From Timema cristinae (lineage: Eukaryota; Arthropoda; Insecta; Phasmatodea; Timematidae): a DNA stretch of 64,000 nt. The stretch lies in assembly GCA_039000515.1 (NCBI GenBank), contig JBCFYV010002394.1, positions 1 through 64,000 of the forward strand, written 5' to 3'. Of this stretch, positions 1-11,475 are shown piece by piece. The notes beneath the pieces are model-generated. The model saw only the letters and a list, made by a program, of their open reading frames with translations. It was not told the DNA's origin and did no database searches. A program made the position numbers and the translations under genes. Each line of letters opens with the position of its first letter. The first letter of the stretch is position 1.

Positions 1-585
1 TGAAGATAAGGTTTTAAGTTTGATGGTTGTTAAAATCAACGATTGCCATTGAAAACAATTATATGGATACTTCATTGGAGCATTATGGATAAAGATTCAT
101 TTGGTAAGATACATAATTATCTTAATATAGGGCCTATAGGCTAACCTATTTACTACTGTTTTTCTAATTTAAGTGTGGGGTCTTTGCCCCTATTAAAGGA
201 AGCTACACTTTGTTGTGGGCTTTGCTAGTAATTTTGTGAAAAGTAGACCTTGCTCCCTCCAACTTCTTTTTAAGTTAAGGAATTTTAACCTAACTGAATT
301 TGAAATTTCTCCTTGGATTTTAATTTGATATCTTTACTTAGTGATCAAATTAGACAAACCAAATTGTACGATATTCAATACAATGGTACACATTATATTC
401 ATCGAGAATAATTAGTTTGTTTTTTACATGGTTTGCAACATAAGTCTCACAAAATATGCCAAAATTCAAATAAACATGTCCGAGGTGCTTGATAGATTGC
501 TTGAAATCTTGAATCACTTGAGCTGAGCTATTAAACAAAAATATTTTCTGAGCTTTCCCATAAATGTTACCTCTATATGTTTCAG
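1..585. other. Non-coding DNA, probable intron
   Basis: This AT-rich stretch has no supported gene. It ends in a splice-acceptor-like tract (CTCTATATGTTTCAG, ending at 585) directly before the coding exon at 586, so it is probably the intron upstream of that exon. The 81-codon minus-strand frame at 350-595 has no recognisable motif and I did not call it. Confidence 0.45.
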
Positions 586-1126
586 TGAGCTTCAAAGCCC
601 CGCTGGCAGTGTCACGAAGTACAAAGGAAACGTAGAGACTGACCTATCACAAGCAACGCTCCCATCGTTACTCTCAACAGGACTAACTAAAACAAAGGAT
701 GTACAAATCAAACAGTTGCTATCTGAAATCTCTTTTTATAGAAACCGATGTGAAAAGGATGACTATCTGGTGAGAGTGGTGAAAATTATTGTAAATAAAA
801 GTGGAATAAATCCCCAAGGAGCATCCTGCTTGTCTGCTAGGAAAACAAACACACTGCCCAACTCGACTCTTATGAAAGTAAACCAGATACTCATGTCACA
901 CAGGTTTTCTAGGTACTCCAGAGACCTGGGTAGTTTATATGATCCTGTCGATTCAGAACAAGACGATCCCCTTACTCTCTTCAGGCTGTCTACAGAATAT
1001 GTGTCAAGCGGGCATGTAAACCTTATTCCAGCAGAGAAGAGTCTTCTTAGAAATAAAGTTGAGAGAGAGATAACTACAAATGCTGCGGCTGGCCGTAGAC
1101 AATCCATAAGAGGTGCGCCTCGTTGA
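586..1126 (+). CDS. 3'-terminal coding exon of an unrecognised protein
   Basis: An open frame runs without a stop from a pyrimidine-rich acceptor (TTCAG at 581-585) to TGA at 1124-1126. It encodes about 179 residues, with the first codon split after one base. The product is hydrophilic. It has a charged, helix-prone segment (DVQIKQLLSEISFYRNRCEK), a Ser/Asn-rich middle and a basic tail ending RRQSIRGAPR. Composition is ordinary for protein and unlike the surrounding AT-rich DNA, which supports real coding. I do not recognise the family and can see no catalytic motif. It lies on the same strand as the HAUS4-like exons downstream, but the in-frame stop makes it the end of a separate gene, or an alternative terminal exon, rather than part of that reading frame. 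Upstream exons lie outside the window. An antisense frame at 763-1164 is a shadow. Confidence 0.5.
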
Positions 1127-2570
1127 GGAAAACTGTCCTGGTTTATTTTAAATACTGGTACCAATGTAGTTGCATGGGTTACTATTACAGGGTGTCCACT
1201 GTCCAGTGACCTGGAAAACAGGGTAAAGTCAGGGAATTTGCTTTGTCAGTGAAAAGTCATAGAGAAGTAGGAAATATATTTATTTTTTCAGTTAATACAC
1301 ACCACAAATCTCTTTTAAAACACAGTTGAGCATACTAATATTAATTCTCAAAGTCAACAGGTAACTTTGGTGTCTGTCCACCCCTTTATCACATATCTTA
1401 AGCCTAAGCTGTTAGCTGAAGCATGTTTATGCACATGCGTGATAATTTGATTATGTTATGGGAAGAACAAACTGATAAAGAATGTGTCTCACAACAATTT
1501 TAAATCGTACAGGTGTAAAACAATCTTTTAATGTCTCGGTATAATCTCACTGAAATCTAACTTAGATTGTACCAACCCATTGCTCATGGCCTTAACCAGA
1601 TACCCTTTAACCCCTTCATAGAGCGACACTATTTCAGAGTGTGTATGCCATATGTATATAAAAATATTACATCAAGCTACAATCTTAATAAGTTATATTT
1701 ATAATTTATATTGACTGGAAAATTTGTACAAATTTGCTCTGGAAACCCTGGAAAAGTCAAATTTTAAAATACTGTTTAGCTGGACACCCATTATAGCTAT
1801 AGACAACCTCTATTAATTGACACCTATCAACTTCTTGAACCTACTCAAAATCTCAATGATAATTCTGTTTTTATTTGCTGTTTCATTTCAGGTCAGTCTC
1901 CCTTAACTGATTGGGTATGCGACCTATAAAATAACTTATATAAAAAAAAGTTAAAATATGGCTATTAAATATAGTTTAAAAACGGTTGTGCTTTCTGTCA
2001 TATCTCATTGTCAAACTAGGATGAGCCACTAATAGTATTCAAGCGTTAAATGTGCATTAAAATAAAATAGTATGGCTTCAATCTAATTTTCATAAGAAGT
2101 TCATTATTTGACATCTAACAAAGCTACTAAGACTTAGATCTACTTTCACGTATTCATACGTCAAATCATATGATCTGTATCTGTTTCTTTTGATAGATAT
2201 TATCAATAAATATAAAATAATAATAATAATAATAGTAAAATGGTATCAATGTTGACCGCTAATAAATATGTTTGTGTTTTCTAAAAGGTCCTTTATGAAA
2301 ATTAGATTCAAAATACATACTCCTTCATATAAATTATAGATATCCTAGTAATTTTCAGGACAGTTGACCAGCAAAGCAAAGTAAGTTTTATTCCTACCCA
2401 AAAGCCCAAGGTTTGATCCTAGTATATACTGGAGATTGTTTTGTTATAAATGTCCCTATTGCACAGACAAAGTGGCACTGCAGTTCCTTACATCAACCCC
2501 CCTAACCCTGATATGCCAGGTTAAATAAGAGACTGGTAAACAGTGCATTAGGCAACTAAATTTGTTCCAG
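1127..2570. other. AT-rich spacer
   Basis: No gene is supported here. It holds the 3' flank of the preceding exon, a short (AAT)n tract near 2218-2235 and, at its right end, the acceptor (TTTGTTCCAG, 2561-2570) of the HAUS4-like exon. It may be part of a HAUS4 intron. Confidence 0.5.
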
Positions 2571-3898
2571 GATGCAGGCTAGTAGCGAGTGCTCCTCTGG
2601 TCCCAGAGAGTTTCCTTGAGCTGTCGTGTCCCAGGGCAGTCACCCTGGACCAAACATTCCTGCACTGCATGGTGAATGTCGAGGAGAACAAGAAGCTTGT
2701 GGAGGAACTGGTAGACCTCCGTCGTGTTGGCATGAGAGAAATCATTTCTGAGATTACGACCATGTTGGAGGCTCAAGTGAAGATCTCCAATGTCAATGGC
2801 AGGTGAGACCAAAGTAAAAACATTCCAAAATCTCAGCTATTTCTTTATATTTACTGTACATTCAATTTAGGGTGTGCACAGCTTCAAAAACTTCAACTTC
2901 CATTTTAAAGTAAAATTCAGGATTCAACAATTACAAAACTTAGCTAGCTAATTAAAGTATTTTAAAGTTAAAATACACATTTATGGGACTGAAATGTTCG
3001 AGGAGGATGAGAAATAGGATAGAAATGAAGATGTACAAGCAGGAGTTGGGCTACAGGTGGTACATGATATAGTAGAGGAAGCAAAGATGAGATGATATGG
3101 CATGTAATTAAGATGGAAAAAGAGAGAATACCAAGAAGAATGTTGTAGATGAAATATGTAGAGAAAAAACTCTAAAAGGAGACCTAGAAAGAAATGGGAG
3201 GAGCAGATAACCGCAATGGTGATGCAAGAGGAGAATAATTAAAGCAAATACACAGAGGAAGATGGAGATATTTTATTAAACTGAGCAGTTACACACGATG
3301 ATCAATTCTGGTAATTTTTTGACATTAAGTACATATTATTAATGTCCCCAAAACAAAATTTAAAATTAGTACAAAATATATTAATCATACTTTCAATGTA
3401 ACATTTTGTAAATTATATTTATTTTAGTACCTTAAACTTTATAGTTAAATCAACATATTTTTTCCCCCGAGGTTCACAAAACTTTTTTTTTAAATATCCA
3501 GACTTCGATTCGGCTTGAAATAATTCATATCATTCGATTCGACTTCGCATCAATTTGAAAAAGTGCATTTTCTCACTCTTACATACATTTGTTGTTATTT
3601 TTCTTGTTTCAGATTATTTCACCTCAATATTAAGAAAAGTTTGTACACAGAATCATCTAATATTGTCAGAGCCATCAAGTTGATCCATACACACCTCAAA
3701 ACCCAGGCTGATAGATCAAGGAATGAAATATCCAGGAAGAAAGGCTTGCTAGAAGCTTATCAAAATCTGCGTGGAACCAAGTTTGACATAATTCTTCGAG
3801 ATTACTGTGCTTTGCTGGATGAAATGAAGCGCCACGCTTGGGCCTTACAGAAGCTGAACCAATACAGCTGCCAGATGGTTTCAACCGGGTCACCTTGA
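2571..3898 (+). CDS. HAUS4: HAUS augmin-like complex subunit 4, last two coding exons (probable)
   Basis: Exon A is 2571-2802 (donor GTGAGA) and exon B is 3613-3898 (acceptor TTCTTGTTTCAG, stop TGA at 3896-3898). The phases agree: exon A ends two bases into an Arg codon that exon B completes. Together they give about 172 residues of heptad-rich helical protein. The end of exon B carries a block reading LLEAYQNLRGTKFD, then LLDEM and WALQKLN. This resembles the C-terminal coiled coil of HAUS4, where an EFD..V.EY..L segment is followed by WALQEF. HAUS4 belongs to the eight-subunit augmin complex, which recruits gamma-tubulin ring complexes to spindle microtubules for branching nucleation. The assignment rests on remembered family sequence, so paralogous augmin coiled coils remain possible. 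A short extension after WALQKLN looks lineage-specific. The 5' exons were not found in the window. The intron (2803-3612) contains a LINE 3' fragment. Confidence 0.6.
2995..3290 (+). mobile_element. LINE 3'-end fragment (copy 1), in the HAUS4 intron
   Basis: Purine-rich DNA that translates, with stops and shifts, to the end of a reverse-transcriptase ORF: a basic segment with RRPRKKWEEQIT, then a Glu/Lys-rich stretch. A GRPRKxW-type motif close to the C terminus is common in endonuclease/RT ORFs of RTE- and jockey-like LINEs. Related fragments lie at 11225-11470, 44400-44690 and 51690-51870, all on the plus strand. The copy is decayed and 5'-truncated, as expected for dead LINE copies. Exact clade unknown. 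Confidence 0.55.
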
Positions 3899-4850
3899 TA
3901 TTACGGATCTGCCCCTGCGAGTACTTGGATAGTCTGAAACAGCTACTCAAGCTCTGAGATCTTGCTTGGGATCGAGATGGACAGATTTATGAGCTCACAA
4001 TATCAGAGCTTCTTGAAAAAGGTTCTTTCTTTGCCTTGTATTGTGTGTCTGATGATGAGTGACTTGTGTTTACTCTTCTATACTTGTTGTGGATGTAGTT
4101 TGTGAAATAATGCACAGTTAGAGGGGGAGTAGCATGAGAAGAACCTAACTAAGAGGGTATTGTGCAGATAGTCATTGGAATGTCAAGGTCAGCAACTGGT
4201 TGTTGAATGAGGAGGGCATGAAGAGTAGATGAAGAAGAAATAGGAAAGTCATTTGTCTATAAGCTGTTTGAACACAAGTTTAGTGCAAGACAGCATCAAG
4301 TACAGCTTAATGCAAAAGTGTACTAAGTACATCTTAGAAATCATTAATACTCTAACTTCTCTTCTGGTCAGCACCAAGTGAACAGCTTTACTTTAAATGA
4401 TATTGAATTGTATCAAAATTAATGTTTCTATTATTATTACAGTATATTCAAAAGCCAATTCTATAATTTGCAATGGTATGGGTTGATTTTTTTTAACTAT
4501 CTAAAAGCAAGTTTAAAATATATTTTATTTTAGATATCTGTCTCTTATTTCATAAAAAAAATATATTCACACATAGGCTAGTTGTTTTTATGAACAGTAA
4601 ATTAATTACTATTAGCATAAAAAAGTTTTAAAACCACATGTTTATTTTATCCAAGCTCAAGATTGACTGATAACCAGAATCTTTATTAAAAGCTTGTTCA
4701 AGATCGACTCGAAATTTTAAAAAAACTTGAGCTCGCAGAGCCCTACTTGCTATAAACATTGTTTAGTTGTTGAAAGAAAAGCAGTGATTTATAACTACAG
4801 TAACTCCTGACTAGCCTCCAGGTTAATCAGTATTGGAGAGTGCACAAATG
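3899..4850. other. HAUS4 3' flank and AT-rich spacer
   Basis: This begins with the probable 3' UTR of the HAUS4-like gene. It continues as AT-rich DNA with a short GAGCTCG-type palindromic patch near 4725-4740. No gene, RNA or complete transposon was recognised. Confidence 0.4.
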
Positions 4851-5365
4851 GGGGTGTTCAAGTATTATGTATGTTCCTTAGGGGGGTGGGAGGGTTGGTC
4901 TATTTTTGCTGACAAGGTGGTAGGGGGTCAAAACAATGCTTATGTAAGACAAAGGGGACAGAATGGTGCAGTAACTCAGCCACCCCAAATGGACACATAA
5001 TAATTAAAAGTGTTGAGCATCTGATTCAAGGAGTGTGGTCATTAGATAAAAAGTAGTTTAATAATTTTATTTAAGTATAAATTTAATTATTTTTGTGACA
5101 TTTTTAATTTTATTTATTTATTGCAATGAATTTATTTTACACCTTTGTTTATTGTCAATTATTTTGCACCATTAAGTTAATTTAATTTAATGATTACCAG
5201 CAATTTTTAAATTGCAAAAATAAAGTTATTTCTTTGAACAAATGATCAAAAAAGTCAACGAATATAACATAAGCAAGAGGGAAGAGGGGGCTTATTTTTG
5301 CTTACAATGATGAGGAGGGTGTCCAAACAATCCAAAAATGTGCTTATATAACACTTGAATGCCCC
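4851..5365. mobile_element. MITE, family M1 copy A (terminal inverted repeats)
   Basis: The left end reads GGGGTGTTCAAGTATTATGTA and the right end reads TATAACACTTGAATGCCCC, which is its near-perfect inverse. The interior is non-coding and AT-rich, with subterminal G-runs (GGGGGGTGGGAGGG) near the left end. A second copy at 9242-9777 shares the same ends and the internal segment CCAAATGGACACATAATAATTAAAAG. Small size, inverted ends and no ORF define a non-autonomous DNA transposon. I could not identify a clear target-site duplication, so the superfamily is open. Confidence 0.75.
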
Positions 5366-6075
5366 TTATCATTAAAAAAAAACACATTATTTTCTCCTTT
5401 AATATATAGTTGACTCTTTTTCTTGTGGTGGTCCTCAATTTTAGCAGGACTGGAAGGGAAATTGCATGGTTAAGGTTTGAACATAAACCTGTTAAGCGCC
5501 ATTAACAGAACCATGTGTACTGCTGAGCTACTTCTTTTATTTAAAAATACATAAACTACTGTAGACTGGAACTGTGCATGGATAATTCACAAACTGGATA
5601 GTCAGGTGTTAACGGTAGTAACAGTTTTGTCATTGGAAAGTCTTTTGTCTATTTATCAAAGTGTGTGCTTTTTTATTTTTTATTGTCAAACATAATTCAT
5701 TCACAGTTTATTATTATAGTTTTGTTGTCAATTTTACAGTTTAGATGACTAATCAATAAATAGTACTGAAAATTTATTTTAAAACATAACTTAAAGCGTT
5801 TACTCTATTTGTATATGAAATTTCACACACACACTCACCTCTGAACATTTGGACTAAATGTCAAGCTCACTTATTCTTGTTTGCTTGTAGGTTTGCTATG
5901 TGAATGTGTTATTATTGATTGGTGTATTAGTCCTCATCCCTACTCAATTAGTGCGCTAACAATTTGGTATAACTCAAGACAGGTATTAAGATGCAAGGCA
6001 TAACAAATCATAAACAGTGTAAACTTTTTTTCCCAAATAAGTTAAGTAAAGTCAAACCCCATGTCTTATTACTAG
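5366..6075. other. AT-rich spacer
   Basis: No gene or recognisable repeat. Short CA-rich (ACACACACTCAC) and A/T tracts only. Confidence 0.4.
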
Positions 6076-6300
6076 TTTGGGTTGTATACCTATCTACTAA
6101 TTAAACTAATTAGTTAATAATAAGGAAGGTTGAATTTAGAGAAATTGTACCCACATTTGCATGGGGAAAATTGTGGAAAACCATTCAAAATAGACGCACT
6201 TAGTACACCTGTACCGGGATTTGAATCCCAATCTCCCTGTTTGTGACAGACCGGTCTATTCCAAGAGAGTTGTCTTAGACCATGCGGCCACCAAAGCATT
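6076..6300 (-). mobile_element. tRNA-derived SINE, family B (minus strand)
   Basis: Read on the minus strand, it starts with a tRNA-like head holding an A-box-like TGGTCTAAGAC and a B-box-like GGATTCAAATCCC. The body has the TTTTCCACAATTTTCCCCATGCAAATGTGGG type of sequence, and the tail ends near GGTATACAACCC. The order matches family B copies at 25469, 27444 and 62067. The A and B boxes suggest an internal RNA polymerase III promoter. The copy is diverged and there is no cloverleaf, so it is not a functional tRNA. Confidence 0.75.
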
Positions 6301-7740
6301 AATCCACAAACATGTACAGGCAAAACGCAATGGCATGTGTGCATTAATGAAGCCAAGTAGAACCGTAGCGTAGTATGAGTCTTCTCAAACTCACCTTCTG
6401 TGCAACTCACTCTCTCTTGCGTCATTTCTTGTAAATACTATTTATTGTTTGTTTTAAAAGTAACATTATGTTCTATTTTTATAGAACTGCAATATTTTTT
6501 TGTCTGTGAAATTTTTGCAATCACTAAAGTCTGCTTTTGACCTTTGAATGTAGGTCCTAATATTTTATATTACTACAAGTAAATTAACACTAAACCCAAA
6601 ACTAGGTCATGATTTTGTAGCCATGCCATATTTTGTTAATAATATATTATATAATATTGAACGTAGAAGTAGATAACTCTTTTTAGAAAAAACAATTTTC
6701 ACCATGTTCCAGTCAACTTGGCTCTCCTCTGATAGAACATTCTATCTCGTGTAAATATCACAGTTGATTGAACCATTAAATTATATAATGCATACATAGA
6801 TGATATTTTATCGATTGTTATCAATTTCCTTTCCCGGTTAAAAATGTGTGAAGCATATGAAGTCTAAGTGATTAAAACTTTACCACTCATACTGACACTA
6901 GTGCAGATTATATTTATTTTAGGAGGTTCCAACAGCCGACTAATTCGGTGTGGTTTGATTGATATGTCACTAGTTAATAATTCTAAAACTGTGGATGTAC
7001 AGCTATTTTTGTTATAATTTAATAAATCAATAAATTTTTACTAAAAAGCATTTTCATAATTTGCTGTTTGGAAATTCCCTTTAAAAAATAGTAACTACTG
7101 ATGATTCTAGCTGGTGTTGGTAATAATATTTATTTGTTTAAGTTCTAACTATTTTATCTTTAAAAGTAACTACACTGGATATCATTTATGAGGTAACTGC
7201 ATGGTTACTATTGGTAAACAGAGTTGTCTTTTGTTTTTGTGTGGTCAATCGTCCCTCAAATATAAGACAAGTTTCGTAACACTTGTTCATTGAAGTTTCC
7301 AGTAGCTCCTTCTTACCCCAGCACACCACCTTCTAACATAACTGAAAGCAAGGAGATTTAGTCATATTTAACCAAGACAGAGTGAAGATAAATATTTTCT
7401 CCATAAGACCTGCAGTTCCCTTAGTGGTGATAATGTTCATATTTATTTAACGTTTATTTTTAAATAATCTGTTTGGTTATTCCAAAAATAAATTAATCAG
7501 ATTACTTTTATAACTAAGGCCTGGAGTTTAATGATCTATAAATGATCGAAAAGTGACCTGAAAATTTAAAAAAATAATTTCAAGCTTACAAAAAAAAATT
7601 AACCAAAAATGTAAACAAAAATTCTTGATGAATGCACATGATTAAATCAAACAGACACTATACAAATATAAACTAATAATATATATGCAACAAACATTCT
7701 TTAACGACTAAACTCTTGCATTCTGCTAAATGTAAAATTG
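6301..7740. other. AT-rich spacer
   Basis: About 1.4 kb without a supported gene. It holds short palindromic A/T runs (for example around 6640-6660) and no recognisable element. Confidence 0.4.
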
Positions 7741-8815
7741 ATTTACAAATATTTGCCTAAGGTGGGTATGTAAGGAGCGTGATAAAAGGGCAGTGCTTTT
7801 GCATTTTTATAGCAAATTTTTTTTTTTGGCCAGAATAAATCAAATATTGTTCCATTAGAAACACAGTTTAATTTTCTTCACATAGTGATATCAACAGTTG
7901 TTCAATATATGTCCTGAGCATAGATACATTAGATGACAAACTGTTTAAATGAAGAGAAAAAGTTATTAAATTCCAGGACATCCTTGACAGATATTCAACA
8001 ACTGTTGGTATCACCAGGCGGAGAAAGTTAAACTTTATGTTTGTATTTAAGCAATATTTTATTTATTTTGACCAAAAAAAGTTTTGAATAAAAACTGCAA
8101 AAATAGTGCCCTTGAATCATGCTCCCAACATTCCCAACTTAAGATAAAAAAAACTATCCCCTCCCAACGCAACCCTCTCTCACTTAGTTGCAGTGTAACA
8201 CCAGGAATGTGCATTTTACAACCAAACAAGTATCATCATTACATCAACTGTTTCCAGCCTGTGACTGGGTCAGTTTAGTTAAATGCATCCATCTTCCTCC
8301 TTTCACTTGCACACTTTCTGTTATCTGCTCCTCCATGGCTGTCTTTAGTTACAGCCCAAAGTGTTAAAAGGGGCAACTCCGCTTGTAAAGTTCATTCACG
8401 ATAGGTTTTTACCTGGATGACCGTTCGAAAATCATATGTTTAGGTTTTGGGTTGCCAACACTTGTAAAAGATCATAGTTTTGTTATAAATGTAAAGATCT
8501 TTAATTACCTGTTATATATTATATTTAAAATAACGTAAACTTAAGTTTTCTCATACTATTTCATTTTTTTAAATAATTTCTTTTTATCCAACTCGAAACA
8601 ATATTTTAAACATAATTAAAAGTACTTATTTTTCGTTTTGGAACGTTACTGATTCTGTATAATATAGTGTACACATCAATATCTTTTAATACGGGCATCG
8701 CATTTACTTGGAAAAGAGAAAATTGTTGTCATTTTTTTACATACAATAAATGATTTATGATTATTTTATCGTATTTTGAAATATTTAACTGAATAAAATA
8801 TTTTCATCAACTGCC
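7741..8815. repeat. Dispersed repeat R1 (about 1.1 kb) with an internal hairpin
   Basis: Three blocks of this stretch recur in the same orientation and order far downstream. The block near 7760-8080 resembles 43560-43870, the block near 8150-8230 resembles 55690-55760, and the block at 8390-8815 closely matches 57960-58400, sharing TTTTTATCCAACTCGAAA and GGAACGTTACTGA. Inside it, GTGATATCAACAGTTGTT (7885-7902) and AACAACTGTTGGTATCAC (7997-8014) form 18-bp inverted arms with one mismatch. The downstream copies lie in the poor-quality interval. No conserved ORF is visible; the 64-codon frame at 8084-8278 has no motif. The class is unknown. Confidence 0.5.
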
Positions 8816-8821
8816 TGTCTT

Positions 8822-8955
8822 AAAGGCAATCCACCTCCATTTGCGTGAAAGGAGAGTGGGAAACCATTCAGGGAAAACCACCCTTAGTAAAATTGACTAG
8901 GATTTGAACCCTGATCTCCCAGTTGTCAGCATTGAAGCGAGTGCTAAGAGTAATA
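8822..8955 (-). mobile_element. tRNA-derived SINE, family B, partial (minus strand)
   Basis: The plus strand shows CCTCCATTTGCGTGAAAGGAGAGTGG, then GGGAAAACCACCC, then GATTTGAACCCTGATCTCCC. This is the inverse of the family B head and central body. The B-box region is recognisable and the 3' tail is missing. Confidence 0.65.
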
Positions 8956-9241
8956 GTTTAATAACTCTAGGTAGGATGTTAAATTGTGATTCATGGGTAA
9001 AAGTCAGACAGATGGATATGACAGTGAAACTATTTCTTTACTAAGCAGAAGTGGTCACATAGCATTAGATGACAATGAAATACAATCACATCAACATATT
9101 TTGTTATAAAAGTAATAATTTAAGTGTTAATTAATCACATAGGCTATATCCTCTTTAAACAAGTAACTTAGTTACATTAAGTCTTTAAAGATTTCATAAC
9201 ACAACAGTCTGGTCAATGTTCCTGAAACGCTTGTTACTTTC

Positions 9242-9777
9242 GGGGGCGTTCAAGTATTACGTAAGTACCTTAGCAGTAGAGGGGAGGTTTTGAACAATGC
9301 TTACACAAGACAAACAAAGATGGGTAATAATGGCGTAGTGACCAAACCACCTCAAATGGACACATAATAATTAAAAGAGTCACATGGATTCAAGGATGTC
9401 ATCAGATTAGAAGTAAATCAGTACTATAATAATTCATGTATTCACTAATAGTGATGCATTTATTATAATTTCAATTAAGTGCCATTTAAAATTTTTATAA
9501 TTTTATAACATTACCTGTTTAATACAATAAATTTAAATTAATTTTACAACAGTGTTTATTGTGAATTGTTTTGCATCATTAATTTACATCTTTACATTCA
9601 TATTTACCAGCACTTTATTTGCATAGAAAATAAATTATTCCTGTTAACAAATAACAAAAAAAGTTTTTAAATATAACATGAGCAAGAGGGAGGATGTTAG
9701 ATGTTTTCTTATTTTCCTTACAAGTAGGGGGGTTCCAAAATGGCCAAAAATGTGCTTATATAATACTTGAATGCCCC
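9242..9777. mobile_element. MITE, family M1 copy B
   Basis: The left end GGGGGCGTTCAAGTATTACG and the right end ATAATACTTGAATGCCCC are inverted repeats of the same family as the element at 4851-5365. The internal CAAATGGACACATAATAATTAAAAG and the G-rich patch near the right end (AGTAGGGGGGTTCC) also match. It has no coding capacity. It is similar in length to copy A but diverged, so the two insertions are not recent duplicates of this locus. Confidence 0.75.
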
Positions 9778-10076
9778 TTTAACATAACTACACCCATCTA
9801 CTTTTAAACCCCACTTGTGGTACCCATGGACCAGAAAAGGTGTTCACTCCTAGGAACATAGAAAGTGAAACATGTTCTCAAAATAAATTATATTATAACT
9901 GTTCACGTTTGATGTTTTCAAGAGCCCATCTCACGGCCAACTGGTCGAGATATTACAAGCAAGATCACGCTCGAACCAGAAAACTCATTCAAGCGTGGTT
10001 TTTCTGCCTTCTTCATTTGACAACAGAGAAATTGGGAACCATGAAATTATTTTTTATTATCGTGTTTTCCTACTGG

Positions 10077-11075
10077 TTCAAGTTATACACATATGTACTA
10101 ATTAAGCTAATGACTTGGAAGAAGTGTACCCATATTTGTGTGGAGGGAGAATGGAAAATAATTCTGTAAAAACCAGGGTTGAAAAAAATAAAAAGTTGGC
10201 TTATATTGTGTTTTTTTTTAGTTTGATTAAAAATTATATTATGTATGTTATCTTATTAAACCAATAATTCAAATATATTAATTATTTGAGATCCAGAGAA
10301 ACATATTTTAATTTTAAAATAGTGAGGAAAGGAGTAATAAGAGACATAATAAAGGAAAACAATAATGTGACAATGTAATTCTTGGCGACAATACTGTGTA
10401 AGCTAGCAGGTTGGAAAAAAAAGACTGTATAAGGAATATAAAGAGGTGGGAGGGGAGACCATGCATCAAATTACTGGCAAGCCAGCTGCAGAGTTAATAT
10501 GTTGCTTTCTTTACTTAAAGATAAAATATTCTGAAAATTTAAAATTTACACCTGAACATGGGAATCGAACCTGGGACCTTTGGCTTAGTACGCCAATGCC
10601 AACACCAAGATAATAAGTAAGAACTTTTATCTCATTTGCACAAAGTATTATTTCTAGTACCTAGCGTTGGTAACTTAAAATGATATTCCAAGGGAGTTGC
10701 TAGTTGAACACATTTTGTTCAACCAACTAAAATATATTTTATAGCTTAGTCTATTGTATAAAATATGTAATTTCAACACTTGTGTATAACACCATCTACA
10801 AATAAATGTAATTATTATTATTATTGGGTTTGAACCAAAAGGTTTTCAACAAAATGACTAACTAGTTTCAAAAATTAGACATATGATTTGTATCCTAAAT
10901 ATAATGAGTAGGTTCTTTTAATAAAATTAATGTTTTTTTTTGGGAGCTAGGTAAAATTATAACCCTGGTAAAAACCACCATTAGTACATTCAACCATGAT
11001 TCAAACCTCGACTTCCTTATCATCACCAACCTATCCTATTGCAAAAGTGATCCCTTAAACCATGTGGCCCCAATG
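10077..11075 (-). mobile_element. tRNA-derived SINE, family B, split by a hAT-type insertion
   Basis: The 3' half (10077-10173, minus strand: tail and GTGTGGAGGGAGAATGG body) and the 5' half (10968-11075: GATTCAAACCTCGAC B-box region and ACCATGTGGCCCC head) are two parts of one family B SINE. They meet at the 8-bp GTAAAAAC duplication that flanks the element at 10174-10967. Removing the insert and one repeat restores a continuous SINE order, so the SINE was here first. Confidence 0.75.
10174..10967. mobile_element. hAT-type MITE, 794 bp, with 8-bp target-site duplication
   Basis: The element begins CAGGGTTGAAAA and ends TTATAACCCTG, giving short inverted termini of the CAGGG type. It is flanked by perfect 8-bp direct repeats, GTAAAAAC at 10166-10173 and 10968-10975. 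CAGGG-like termini with 8-bp duplications are characteristic of hAT transposons. It encodes no transposase, so it is non-autonomous. Near its middle (10555-10605) it carries a tRNA-like segment read on the minus strand, with GGTTCGATTCC as a B-box match. That may be a further SINE fragment or chance. Confidence 0.8.
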
Positions 11076-11224
11076 CAGACTTAAATGTGTTAAAATGGTT
11101 TCACTCTTCTCAATTCCACAGTTTTCTAGTGAAGACTCCAGACTATTGCACTACGACGCTTTTCCTTGTCTGAGTTGTATTACCTACTTGTAATATTCAT
11201 CGGGTGGGACGGGCTCCTTAAGTG

Positions 11225-11470
11225 TTTGTACTCAATATTATTGGTCATGAAATGAGGTTGGAAAAGGAGAGGGTGCCAAAGAGAATGATGGAGATTAAGT
11301 ATGTAAGAAAAAGATCGCAAGGAAGACCAAGAAAGCAATAAAAGGAGCAGCTAACAGAAAGTGGGCAATTAAAAGAGAAATAATTGTGGAAGAATATAGA
11401 AAGATGGAGGAATTTTAATAGCTACCTGGCCACAGGTTGGAGACAATTCGTGGTGGTGGTGGTGATGATG
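11225..11470 (+). mobile_element. LINE 3'-end fragment (copy 2)
   Basis: It translates to GHEMRLEKERVPKRMMEIKY, then GRPRKQ, a Glu/Lys-rich segment and ATGWRQ, with stops. A short (GGT/GAT)n run follows. This is the same 3' portion as the copy in the HAUS4 intron and is typical of the C terminus and tail of an RTE/jockey-like LINE. Truncated and inactive. Confidence 0.6.
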
Positions 11471-11475
11471 ATATG

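Noticed and set aside
763..1164. Minus-strand 133-codon frame
   Set aside because: It is antisense to the plus-strand terminal exon at 586-1126, which has a splice acceptor and better protein character. I cannot fully exclude the opposite choice.
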